From Hyalella azteca (lineage: Eukaryota > Arthropoda > Malacostraca > Amphipoda > Hyalellidae): a stretch of 64,000 nt of DNA. Below, in pieces: positions 53,772 to 64,000 of the stretch. The position numbers and the translations under genes were made by a program. Under the pieces are notes generated by a model, which saw only the letters and a program-made list of their open reading frames with translations, was not told the DNA's origin and did not search any database. The stretch spans positions 558,001 through 622,000 of the forward strand of contig NW_025931949.1 in NCBI RefSeq assembly GCF_000764305.2, written 5' to 3'. Positions within the stretch are counted from its first letter, which is position 1, and each line of letters begins with the position of its first letter.

Positions 53772-54560
53772 ATTCGTGATCAAATTGAAAAGGATAGGCG
53801 AATAACCATCGAATCAATAGCAGAGACACTCGCCTCCATGGGTCGCGACCACGCAATTAATTCTGGCGGACAGTTGGGACTGAACAAACTCTTCGCTCAA
53901 TGGGATCCTAGGCTGTTGCGCCCAGATCAGCAGGAATCAAGGGCAGATCTTTACATGGAAATTTTGAAAAAGTGGGATGAGAACCCCGAATAATTTTCTT
54001 ACGCGAATTGTGACTGGGGATAAAACCTGGCTATAGAAGTACAATCCCGAGGACAAAACTCAATCGAAGCAGTGGCCGTTGAGGGGAGGAAGTGGGCCGG
54101 CCAGGCGAAGAAAAATTGGAGCATTCAAGAGGGAAGGTTATGGCCACTGTCTTCCGGGGATCTTGGTAGTTGATTTCTGTGAGAACAAGAAAATTATTTC
54201 AGCTGTTTTTTACGAAGAGATTTTGATAAAAAAATCAAACAAAGTACCGAAAAACGTCTTGGGGAGCCGCATCGGCGCGTATACTCTTTCACCACGACAA
54301 ATTTGCTATACGAAAATTTCAATGGGAAATCGTCATTCGTCATCCACATTATAGGCACGACTTAGCGACTTATTTTTGTTTCCAAACCTGAAAAAATCAT
54401 AGAAAGGTACCCGTTTTCCATCAGTTGAAAGAGATGCCTAAACATGGTTCAAATTATACGACTCAATTTTACAGAGATGGAGTTAAAGGCTGGTATATCA
54501 GCGTTTCCAGAAATGTGTTGACCTAGATAGAGCATATGTATGAAAACGAACCTAATGGTT
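53772..54560 (+). pseudogene. Mariner transposase pseudogene
   Basis: Frame 53772-53990 gives 73 codons with the mariner linker-type motif QWDPRLLRPDQ, ending in TAA at 53991. A 1-base shift leads to IVTGDKTW at 54007-54030, matching the family signature around the first catalytic Asp (GAT 54019-54021). An in-frame TAG at 54034 follows, then YNPEDKTQSKQW. After 54079 the frame stays open through a VVDF..NKK segment. Further shifts lead to FHHDK around 54287-54301, where the second catalytic Asp (54296-54298) survives but the usual following Asn is Lys. Near 54357 a DLA remnant lacks the codons that normally carry the third catalytic Asp. A degraded C-terminal part follows to about 54560. It cannot make a working enzyme. 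Confidence 0.85.
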
Positions 54561-54586
54561 TCGATCGTATTTTTCAAACTGTCGTT

Positions 54587-54616
54587 TTTTCCACGAACTT
54601 TTTTGAAGCATCCTCG
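54587..54616 (-). repeat. Right terminal inverted repeat of the mariner relic
   Basis: Its reverse complement begins CGAGGATGCTTCAAAAAAG and matches the left end. The mismatches are all G/A transitions, typical of old copies. Confidence 0.85.
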
Positions 54617-57029
54617 GAAACAGATTTGTTAATTATTTTTTTAAACTTCTTCGCTAATATTCACAAGTAAGGCTGTTTGATGATATGTCTCCTTGCTTAT
54701 TTGTTCAGCTACATAGGAGCGCGCACGAGGCCCAAGCTTTCGGTGTGGCACATTTCAGCTTCTTTTAATGGAGCTCTTACTTTTATTTGATGCTTACATC
54801 GTCTTGCTCTCAGTCTGGTGACTGCCTGACCAGACATCCTCTTATGCGTTTTTATGCACCGTCAAAAGCATCTCACTAAGCTCTTCTGTGTAGTGTAAAC
54901 AGGGTCATGGAGTGCGTACCCGCTTCACTCGGTATGGTTTTAGGTAAAAATTGTAACGTGCAATTCACTGTCGACATATTGTTCTGGAACCGTTGTGCAG
55001 TTCCGATAAATGGAATCACATCAGGACGCGATCAATTCGGTCCATATAACAGCTTGGTTCCATCACATGAACATGCCTGATTAAGAGGACGGGAATGCAT
55101 ATGTTTAGGTTCCTGAGGATTTGACCCTTACCAGCGACTTTTCCGTATAATCGAAATCCACTCTGTGTTGATAGAGTAAAAGCGGTAGGCACATTTTCTG
55201 CTTTCAAATGAAGTCCTTAAAGCATTGACTTTTTAACAATTTTATTCCGTTTGGAATTTATACCCAATTCATAATCGCGAGGTGTACAGCATCTGATTAA
55301 GATTGAATTATTTTATTTTAAGTCTTGACATTATGATCTTTACTTTAAAAAGCAGCAGGGATTCAATTCGAGAAATTGCCACTCCAATGAGCTGCGACGT
55401 TTGAAATGCTCGAATTTATTGTCAATTCTGTTGACTTAGGTTGACCACTATAAACATTAAACAAGTACGAATATGTGCTCGGGACTTCGTTTAGTGGAAT
55501 GCGAGTTGAAGCGCTGCATGTAGCGAAGAGCTGTTTTGGTAAATGACGAGATGGCGCTAAATTTATGGCATGCTAGAAAAGCGCCCTCCACCGACACTTG
55601 TGTATATGCTAAGAGCAATGCACTTAGCTCGCCATTTTTGTAGTTGGTTTGTTTTTTTCTATTTTTCTGAACAGGTACTTGAATCTTCTTTTTTCTATTT
55701 GTTCATGTTTTGAGGATCTATTCTTGGCTGTCATTTAAGCCTGTGCCCTGTTAGACTTTAGGAGATATGGGCAATTGCCCTTTTTCGGCCCTTGCTTTCT
55801 ACAGAATTATTTTTATTAATCAGGTCCCGTGTGAGAGCAAAAAATTTTTTATTTCAGTCTTCCTGTAACAGGCGATATGAGTTTCCAAATAATAAGAATG
55901 ATAAGGTCAGAATACTCAGAATAAGTTTGGCAACGCCAACTCCATCTCTTGCATCGTCATAGTATTGCCATAGCTTAATAGATTTTTTACGATACATTGT
56001 TGCTCATCTTTTTTCTCGTTCCTCATTTCTTGTATTACCAGCGAGAATATTCCAAGAGTCACATGGCGCCGTTGTATAGTGACGATGCAGTTACTTGGCT
56101 CCCCACGTGGCCATGTTTAGCAAGCGGGTTCCTCCCACGACGCTGTTTGCTCTCAACCAACTTGTGTGCCTGGCATCATGTCAGCCTCGGGCCTCGATAC
56201 TGCTGCCTGTCCCCTAAACATTCATTGAAGCTTCCAGGATACTCAACAAAAAATTTTTTCATGCGTCTTAACGACGAAACTAGCCGTGAAAATAAGTCGC
56301 TTGGGATCCAACAATTATATATTTTTTTACAATGAAGCCTTTTGGTGATTTGCAATGATATATTCTACTGCAAAACAAAATTCTAGAAACCAAACAAGAA
56401 ACAATTATTTGTATAAGGTCTCTCTTTGTTAAAAAATAAGATTACTTCATCTCCTTCATCTTCAGTACCATGCTTCAAATAATATTTATTTATTTTGCAG
56501 TCTCATTTCGATGTTTTTGTTATATATGGTACAATAGATCGGTTGTAAAGGTTTATTCTCAAAACTTTTTCTAGCTCGGAGTCTTGTAATGTTAGATGTT
56601 TGGTTATGATTCTTCGTTTCACTTCCTGTTGTTGTCGAGCCTCTACACCCGGCCTCGTTGCTGCTCGACACGAAAAGTGTTTACTATGGCCGTATGCTAG
56701 AATTTTTCATCGCACCTTCATCTCTGGTCCTAATCTTGTCCATAACCACCATCATTACCTGAACGAGGTCATCAGATGCCTGATATAGACCTTGCAATCG
56801 CCATCATCTAGAACTTGGAATAGCCGCACTCAAGCAAAAAACCTACTTGATGCGAGAAGTCGTCGATAGCATCTTAATATAGAGTTACGAAAGAACTTAC
56901 GGAAATGGAAGCAAGGAACGGTGTCGGAAGAATTTATTAGTATCGCTTGGAGCACGGCTGTTTGGCTGCCAGCCCGCCTACAGATTGCCATCGACGGCAT
57001 GGGTATCCGCACTCAATTTCTTAGCTCCT

Positions 57030-57085
57030 GATAAATTATAGAGCATGTTCTGCTTCGGATAAATTATAGAGCATGTTCTGCTTCG
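57030..57085 (+). repeat. Perfect 28-bp tandem duplication
   Basis: A unit of GATAAATTATAGAGC plus TGTTCTGCTTCG-type sequence occurs twice back to back (57030-57057, 57058-57085) without a mismatch, followed by a decayed start of a third copy. Identity implies a recent duplication. It lies in the putative intron. Confidence 0.9.
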
Positions 57086-58489
57086 AGTAAATTAGGTTTT
57101 ATTATGAGTGATGAACTGCTTGCCACGAACGTGCCTTTCGTAAAAGCTATTGTACGGAATCTCGCTCGTCGTTGGAGGCTGATTATTATAGGGTTTCGTA
57201 AGTTTGTTCTGCGATTTATTTCTTGTGCTTTTAACAATCCTCAAATAATATTTTCTCACAATTAAATATGTTTTACTTTGTTTAGGCATTAGGCCAATGC
57301 ATTCGTCGTAACGACTCTTATGAAATCATGTGATTGCATTTCGGTCATTGCGTTTCCTGTTTTTTTTTTATTTCCATGATCATATATATGGTTAATAACA
57401 AATTTTTCTTTCGTTAGGTTATCAATTTCGATATTTTAGTAACGTGTAAAATTTAGGTGAATGTGATCCATAGTTCCTGCATCGTCGAGACTTCCTATAT
57501 TGGGTCTCAGAACTTCCTTGAAGCATGCCCGAACTCGAGTGATGCAAAACATCAGCCTGAGTATGGCTTCTATACAACAAGGTTGTTATGAAACTCGTGT
57601 CCGACGATACTTCGCCTAGCAGATCTTCTGGTCTGCTATATCTCTTGTTTGTCGCTTGCTGAAATTGGTAGCACCTTGGGCAAATATTCCTGCCCCCGTA
57701 TGGATGACTCGACGTTTATTTTCTACAGTTGCCACTTTAAATTCATCCGTTCCATTCCTGTATCGTGGCTGATGGAGCTTCATGGGGTATTATACTTACT
57801 TCACTTGTTGCTGTCTTCAGATTAGCTACCTTTTCACGATTGATCTCTGTTTTCTAAAATTCATTTCTTCAAGCTCTTCAAGGGCAAAACTTGTGAGTGG
57901 ACTATACTTAAGTTGTTGATGCCAGGAAAATTAAAATGAGATTAAAATTCGTCAATGATTATTTTGCTCATTTTGCTAAATTTAAATCCCTCCTAATATT
58001 ACACTTTCTGTGAATAAAATTTAATTAAGATTTTCATCTCTCGCTTACTATCTAAAAATTATTGTTGTCGTATTCCACTGACGTTGACGATACATTTATC
58101 TTTGTGAAGTCCATAGATGGGTGAATTTTTTTTATACTTCATTTTCATTTCACCTGGACAAGGAATTTGCCATATCACGAAACGGTTGAGATTGCTTTTG
58201 ACCGCATACTTTTATAAAATTATTATTAGAGCAATGTATGCCATTGCCAGTCTAATGATTCATTGATCAGCTCCCGTAAAATTCATTGAAACTGATCATG
58301 ATCGGCCTAAACCTGCAATCGCCCTTTTACGTCTAATGAATCAACTTCATTTGTAATATACATGATGCATTAAAGCAAAGCTTTTCAGAAGACTTCACGT
58401 GTACATTTCCATGATGAGATATTAAATATAAACCAGTCCAAGGTGATGTGTAGGTGTGATATACCGGATCCATGTTATTGAGCAAGGTT

Positions 58490-58616
58490 TACGCCGCAGC
58501 GCGGAAGCTTGTGCGTTGTTTACACTCGTGCCTTGCGTCGGTCTCGTGGCGTTTGCACGGTACATGCCCGCGCGTGTACATCACATCCTTCCGCCACGGT
58601 GCCGTATGGGGCGAAG
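58490..58616. promoter_or_regulatory. CpG-dense block inside the putative intron
   Basis: Dense CpG (GCCGCAGCGCGG, GCCCGCGCGTG, CCGCCACGGTGCCG) in otherwise AT-rich sequence. Inside a gene this may mark an alternative promoter or an enhancer; that is inference. Confidence 0.3.
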
Positions 58617-59722
58617 ATGATGCCGTGCATGGCAATGAATTCTCGTAAAAAAAACTGAAACATCAATTAAAGCTGAGTCTTGATTTTTCTTGTTCTCATC
58701 TTTTGTGTTTAGGTGTTGTATTTTGCATTTATTTGCATAACTTCGAGGCAAATGATAAGCTTTATTCAGTTGTCAGTATTCAGGTTATAATTTCAGTCAG
58801 TATATAGGATATGAATTTTATTTAAACCGTCTAAAAAACTTGGTACGTTCTTGATTCAAAGCTGACTTACTGGATGATCATTAATATCTCGAGTTGGTCA
58901 GTTGTATATGCTCCTTAGGAACACTACTGCGGCACAATGTGCTATCTGTGGAAGAAATTTCGTAAATGTATCATTTATGGTGGAAAGAATCAGCACAGTA
59001 CTGGTGTGAATATTCCATCAATCACCTGAAATTGCAGAGAAACTCTGTTGAGCTCTTGCATGACCTGGCCAAGAGCCAGTACACCCAATCGCCGGCTAAA
59101 CGCAACCTATTAATTAGGGTCGTCGGATCGTCGACCAACGTGGTGTTGGCAATTGGTCGATTTTCATGCTCAATGTAGCTGCCGGATTTATTCTAACTAT
59201 TAGTAAGAATAGAGTTCTAGATGCGAATTATAAGAGGCGGGAACGTAGGCATACGATTGTAAAGGGATGTTAGAACGCAATGCCAGTCCTCTCTAATATG
59301 TGATTGTTTTCAACTTTTATTAAAGTATAGAATAGCATTAGTTGGCAATAGATTTCTATTGACCTGTCTTTTTATTTTGAAACTTGGTGTGATCAGATGG
59401 CTCTACAAGGTTGAACAGGAGAAGGAACTTTTTAAGTTTTTTCCAATGCACCATGGATAAGAAGGTATTTTTTTTATAAATTAGCAATGTAAAGTGTAGA
59501 CACGTTAGACGACCCGATCAGCATGAATTGATGCACACAATAGAATCGTTAAGAACTTCTAATGCACAGTCAGGAAGAGATCACACTGCAAGACAATTAC
59601 CGAAACAAGATTAGTTGGCTGCCTCTAAATGCCAAAGCGAAAACCCGGCTAAACGGCGCGCAGACAGCAACTGCCTTCTTAACAAACAACCGCGCTCGTT
59701 TACCCTCGCGCTGAGTGTGAAG

Positions 59723-59749
59723 GTCGGGGTCCTATAAGACCCAGCCGAC
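59723..59749 (+). other. GC-rich hairpin with a six-base loop
   Basis: GTCGG-GGTC-ctataa-GACC-cag-CCGAC forms a nine-pair stem with a three-base bulge. It sits at the 3' edge of a CpG-containing patch (about 59640-59760) in the putative intron. The function is not known. Confidence 0.5.
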
Positions 59750-62700
59750 TTCTCTAATCAAACCTTGTTGCAAATAATTACAATTTGACAACTATCAAGA
59801 AAAAGTACACTTAAATGGCAATAAAAAATAATGAATGATTTTGTAGCGTTTGTAAAAAGAGTCTAGCTTAATGAATGGCAACTTCTTGTTTTGAACTCTG
59901 TTTTCTTAGTTTGTTTCCATCTTGCCTCTACGTTGCCTAAATTTAGTTATATTATATTATTTTACAACTTTTAATATTTATTTTCAGCGACGACTATAGT
60001 ATAAATATGCCTGCATGAGCAGATTTGCGAGCAGGTGCGGCCTCCCACTGCATCCTACTCTCCTTTTAAAGAATCAGCGACCTGCCCCAGACGCGACATT
60101 AGATCCGCTCCATGACGTTCCTTACCAACCCAAGATTTTGGCTCCGATCCTCGGGTGCGAGAATTTTACGATCGTTCTTTTATTAGAGAATCTTGACGGC
60201 ATAGAGGTAATTTGTAGGAGACTATCCTACGGCAAGACGTGTATTACGACGTAAAAACTTTTTATTCAAAATAATATACTTTATACAAATTCATTTATGT
60301 CATTTATGATGATGCTTTTGCGTAAGTATCTTCCGTTTTATGAAAATAGTTCTTTTTAGCGTTGAAATGCACCAATCTTTTATTTATTCAAACTAGAGTT
60401 GGTGAAAATAGCGCGACTTATTTAACATCTAAATGTTTCTAACTTGTTTAAGTGTGCTTCTGTTTGCGGTCTCGCATTACTTTGACCTCGGTGCGATTTC
60501 TCGGAGATCTTTTTCCTGCGCCGTGGTCTCTAGAGAATTTCTCCTAACCAGTCCTTTTTATCGACTCCTCATGCGTGCTTCTTGCTAAATAATTTTGTGA
60601 AGTTCAAAGCAGAATTACCTGCACTTAGCCGTATTGGTGCCGGCCTGCTGGAGCAACATCACGTCAGCTTTAAAAACGTCGCTGCGACGCTGCTTTGTGT
60701 CTCCTCTTGTCTTGGAATTTTTTTATTTTATCTTAACTCGGATATGTTGTACCAGACTTAGGTAGTTGGCGACGTCGTTTAATCAACCGAGAGTGCGTGT
60801 CTCAGAGGCGAATGACGGCTGATCTTCATGGATTGAGATTGTCTCACCTGAGTAGTGAGGCGTTTGATTTGCGCCAGATTGAGGTTTCAGGGCCCATCAG
60901 TCTGGCTTTCTACGACGCTCTTCGACAGCTTGCGAGAATTTCTGGCCGTTAAGCTTGTAAATTTATCTTAACTGTAGCTATTGATTTATGACAGTTACTT
61001 ATAAGTAGACGACTGTCCACTTTGACCACGAACTTAACTCTTAACTTATGAATTTTACTTCTTGAACTTCGTGTCATATAGTCCATGTGTCGGTGCAAAC
61101 CCGTGCAATAATTGATTTTTGGCGCCCATCAACACCGAAGACCCTATCTTATTGGACTTATAGCCCATTGTTGTCATGCATGACCCGAGGTTGGCGCTCA
61201 ATTTCTTGAATGGTTCCCATACATGCATATCTCTGGACACTCCCTGTCGTCGAAATCGAGCTCATCTTGTGATGGGAACAGCTTGCCCAGATGTAGCTAC
61301 AACGAACGCTAGTTGTAAGTACAGCCTTCATTTACATTATAGATGAGAACAAGAATCGTGTCGCATTCCGAGACGACCTTCAGTCCAGCTGCCATCGCAT
61401 ATTGAATTAAGCAGTGCACGACAAACTTAATATTTAGGTAGGAATAGCATTGCGATGAGTGCATCATTATAACGGCGTACCGCGTAACTGCATGTGAAGT
61501 GTTTACTCTAGTAAATAATATATCGAATAATGCGCTATTGTCTTGTTACAATTTACAGACATGAGTCGTAGCGTTGCTTATGTTCGTATCGTCGGTTAAT
61601 TTGTATTCAGGAAGAAATTGCTTTCAGATGTTATAAATGCATAAATAATTGCTTTTATTATGTCTGTAAAGTAGTATGGAGAATAATACACATGTCTGTA
61701 TGTTATTTTTCAGGCATGAAATTCATTGTAAGTTCTCATTAGTGGTGTGCATTCGTTGACTGCATTAACGCCGAACTCTGTGCGTATGTTGCCTGTTGGC
61801 ACAAACCAGTTCTATGTGTTGCTGCCGTTTGAGCAGCCTGGTATTCAATTGAAATTAAATAAAACTTGTTTTTATAACATGAGCATTAAATGGGCCGGGT
61901 AAGTAACTGGCATTCAAGGGCAGCTTTGTGGCCGCATTTATAGCCTGGGTAACTTGAGACTATCCCAAGTCTAGGTACGTCTTTATAAGCTTATATGAAC
62001 CTCTGGACTGATGATGATGAGATCCTTGTGTACTTGGCTTATACTCATATTGTATATTGTTGCCCTGATATATGACCTGCTCTGAGTCGGCCAAGATTCT
62101 CTTGAGATTTAATTAGAGATCAACTAAGAAGGATTACCTTCATACTTGATTTGAAAAATGTTATTATATGAAACCTTAATCGCTACGTTGTATTTGTCTG
62201 CAAGAATTCTTCGTATTATACTTAATCGATACGGAGATAACGTACGTGATTTATTTTAATCAAATTATTCGACGAAATAATACGACAAAATCGTGACTTA
62301 TGTAAATTTATTTATCTAAATAAACAAAAATGATCTACATTCTCACTCTAGTTTCTATGACTTTCTGTTTGAAGTCACGCATTCCCGCGCACCATTTCGA
62401 CGAACACATGCATGATGAACTGTTTTGAAATGGCCGTGTAACAGTTTTGGGTTCTCTTCATATGAATCAAATTCAAGCCTCTTAATTTCATAAATAATAC
62501 GCTTGTGCATTACTTGATAAACAAATTTGTAATTATCACTTTGCATGCATTGTACCCTATGCTGTACTCGTACTATGGTCTCCTCATAACAATGATATTC
62601 CTACCTAAATAATGTGTTTGTCGTGCACAGCTTGGTTCAATATCCAACGGATCTCGTGCCGAATTACATTACACGTGATCTTTGATGAAATAATCATGCA

Positions 62701-63856
62701 AATAATTAATATGGTTAGAAATAATTACTCACAATTTGTATTTTTTTTTAATATTATAACAGAACGTAATTTCTTTCTTTATAAAGCTTTCATAATTGTT
62801 CACGCTTAAATCCGAATTATTTTTCCAATTTATGATTTGTTCCAATTTTAATTCTCTAAATATACAAGTAATTATTTCTTTAGTCATCGTATTTTCAGAA
62901 TAAAAAGTTCATCAGCGTCTGAAGAGGCTCGTTAGGGCTGCGTGTTGTCGGACAATAATCTTTTGGTAGCGCCTGGCCAAATTTAAGTCGATCTCCCTAG
63001 CTTTGATTATACTTCTTTGGGCTTTGCTAATGGCGATATTACGGAAAACCAGATTATCGCTCAAGTATTGTAGTCCTCAGGTGGACTTCCATTAAAGGGA
63101 TGAAGGGAACAGCGTCGGTAATTATGAAGAGCTCACTGATTTCCTCTAAAGGTTGCCGGAAAATCTACGTCTTAACGATGCAACTTATTCCGTGCTCAGG
63201 ATTCACTTCTTGTTTGTAATGAGCCAGAAATGATGATGGCTTGTGGGGTTCTTCGATTTTACCGTGGCTATACTAAACTTGTCTATTCTGTGGTGGCTAG
63301 TCTGATCATTTGTTGCTGTGTCTAGATGACTAATGAAGCTTTTTTGCTTACTGTGCCAATGTTGTTGTAAAAGATTGAATACTCTGAGGTAATATTCTGA
63401 CATTTGATCATTCATTTTTCTAGTGTATTAGGTGTATATTTTTTGTTCCTTGAATTTCTTTCATATTTAAAATTTGTCACTGATTACCAAATCACGATCA
63501 GAGTACCGAAATTATGTCAAATCCTACTGTGAATAACAATAGTTACAATTTTTAGCTTCTGTTTTCAATCAAAACAATTATCATATTTGGTCAGCTGGAA
63601 GCTGTCCTCAATATTTGTTCCCCTATCCCATACTAATATTGGGCTAATTCTTCTGTCAATTTATGAAGTAAAATTCTCCTCAGTGTTCTGGCTTCTTTCA
63701 TCTTTTCTCAAATGTTTGATTGTTTTTTTCTGCATTGTTTTGTTTTTCCATAAGTTTTATATAAATCACAATCACGCGCTCAGTCTTTTAGTCTTCATTT
63801 TGATCCCTAGAGCCATAGAAGATCCCAGTGGCGCTCTCAAAGAATTTCCTCCTCAG

Positions 63857-64000
63857 GGATGGAATGCAAATAGTTTGAATTGCGATGTTATGGAGACGCG
63901 TCGCTCTCGCGGCAGTCTAGCTTCTGCTGCCACCGAATGCATCGCCCCAGACCATGCACTTCTCCGAGCATGGGCTTCTCAAGGAAACGGGGCTTTTCAA
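63857..64000 (+). CDS. Candidate next exon (partial, runs off the window)
   Basis: Seen: tttcctcctcag|GGATGG gives an AG acceptor after a pyrimidine stretch. From 63857 the frame reads GWNANSLNCDVMETRR and on to the last base without a stop, with composition clearly richer in GC than the intron before it. The exon start is in phase 0, as the donor at 49839/49840 requires. The open frame reaches back to 63533, so openness alone is weak evidence. An alternative acceptor at 63810 (ccctag|A) would need a phase 2 donor. It could also be an exon of another isoform. If correct, the intron is about 14.0 kb. Confidence 0.45.

Larger units (their letters stand above)
53355..54616 (+). mobile_element. 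Dead mariner-type DNA transposon (Tc1/mariner superfamily)
   Basis: About 1.26 kb, near the usual 1.3 kb for mariner. Both ends carry terminal inverted repeats of about 29-30 bp (53355-53383 and 54587-54616) agreeing at roughly 25 of 30 positions. A TA lies just outside the left end (53353-53354), as expected for mariner insertion, but the right flank no longer shows TA. The interior encodes recognisable but broken transposase segments in the + orientation. It lies in the putative 14 kb intron, in the same orientation as the host gene. Multiple stops and frameshifts show it is an old, inactive copy. Confidence 0.9.
49848..63856 (+). other. Putative 14 kb intron of the large gene
   Basis: Begins at a consensus donor and would end at the acceptor before 63857. 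It contains the 45-bp minisatellite, the mariner relic, the 28-bp tandem duplication and a CpG-dense block. Short frames inside lack acceptor, donor and phase agreement. If further exons of the gene exist here I did not recognise them. Confidence 0.45.

Noticed and set aside
54079..54354. 91-codon frame as an independent gene
   Set aside because: It is an internal piece of the broken mariner transposase.
61714..61727. 14-base microexon between a good acceptor and GTAAGT
   Set aside because: Joined in phase 0 it reads GCA TGA and stops at once, and its length would break the frame to 63857.
63811..63856. Earlier start of the last exon at the 63810 acceptor
   Set aside because: Needs a phase 2 donor, which does not fit the phase 0 donor at 49839; kept only as an alternative.

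Overview
This 64 kb window looks like a gene-poor, AT-rich stretch of an animal nuclear genome. An arthropod is my best guess, from the mariner-type transposon relic, the very long introns and the initiator-like promoter motif, but nothing in the sequence fixes the species. I see no operons, bacterial ribosome binding sites, rRNA, CRISPR array or viral genes. Almost all short open frames are what chance gives in this composition.

The one convincing gene is on the + strand. A single very large coding exon (ATG at 46267, splice donor after 49839) encodes 1191 residues of mostly low-complexity, Ser/Pro-rich, probably disordered protein. It has a Cys/acidic patch, a class II SH3-ligand-like motif beside a basic cluster, many Ser-Pro sites and a more ordered-looking C-terminal end. 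Two small upstream ORFs precede the start, and the second ends on TGA overlapping the main ATG. The exon ends in phase 0 at a consensus donor. The only further exon I can propose is at the very end of the window (63857 onward), which has a phase-0-compatible acceptor and stays open to base 64000. The gene therefore probably continues outside the window. I could not name it: no known catalytic domain lies in the visible part.

Region by region: 1-15.5 kb holds no recognisable gene. Around 15.56-15.92 kb an inverted repeat is followed by a CpG-dense block with an initiator-like motif, a candidate promoter or non-coding first exon. From 15.9 to 46.2 kb there is non-coding DNA with short tandem duplications, two full palindromic CRE sites, two more CpG-dense blocks, a tRNA-like fragment and a SINE-like element with A and B boxes. 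This may be 5' UTR intron of the large gene, or intergenic DNA. From 49.84 to 63.86 kb lies a putative 14 kb intron holding a 45-bp minisatellite, a dead mariner element with both terminal inverted repeats, a 28-bp perfect tandem duplication and CpG-dense patches.

I found no clear new biological system. The points most worth checking are the uORF/start overlap on the large exon, the identity of its unnamed protein and the CpG-dense islands as alternative promoters.
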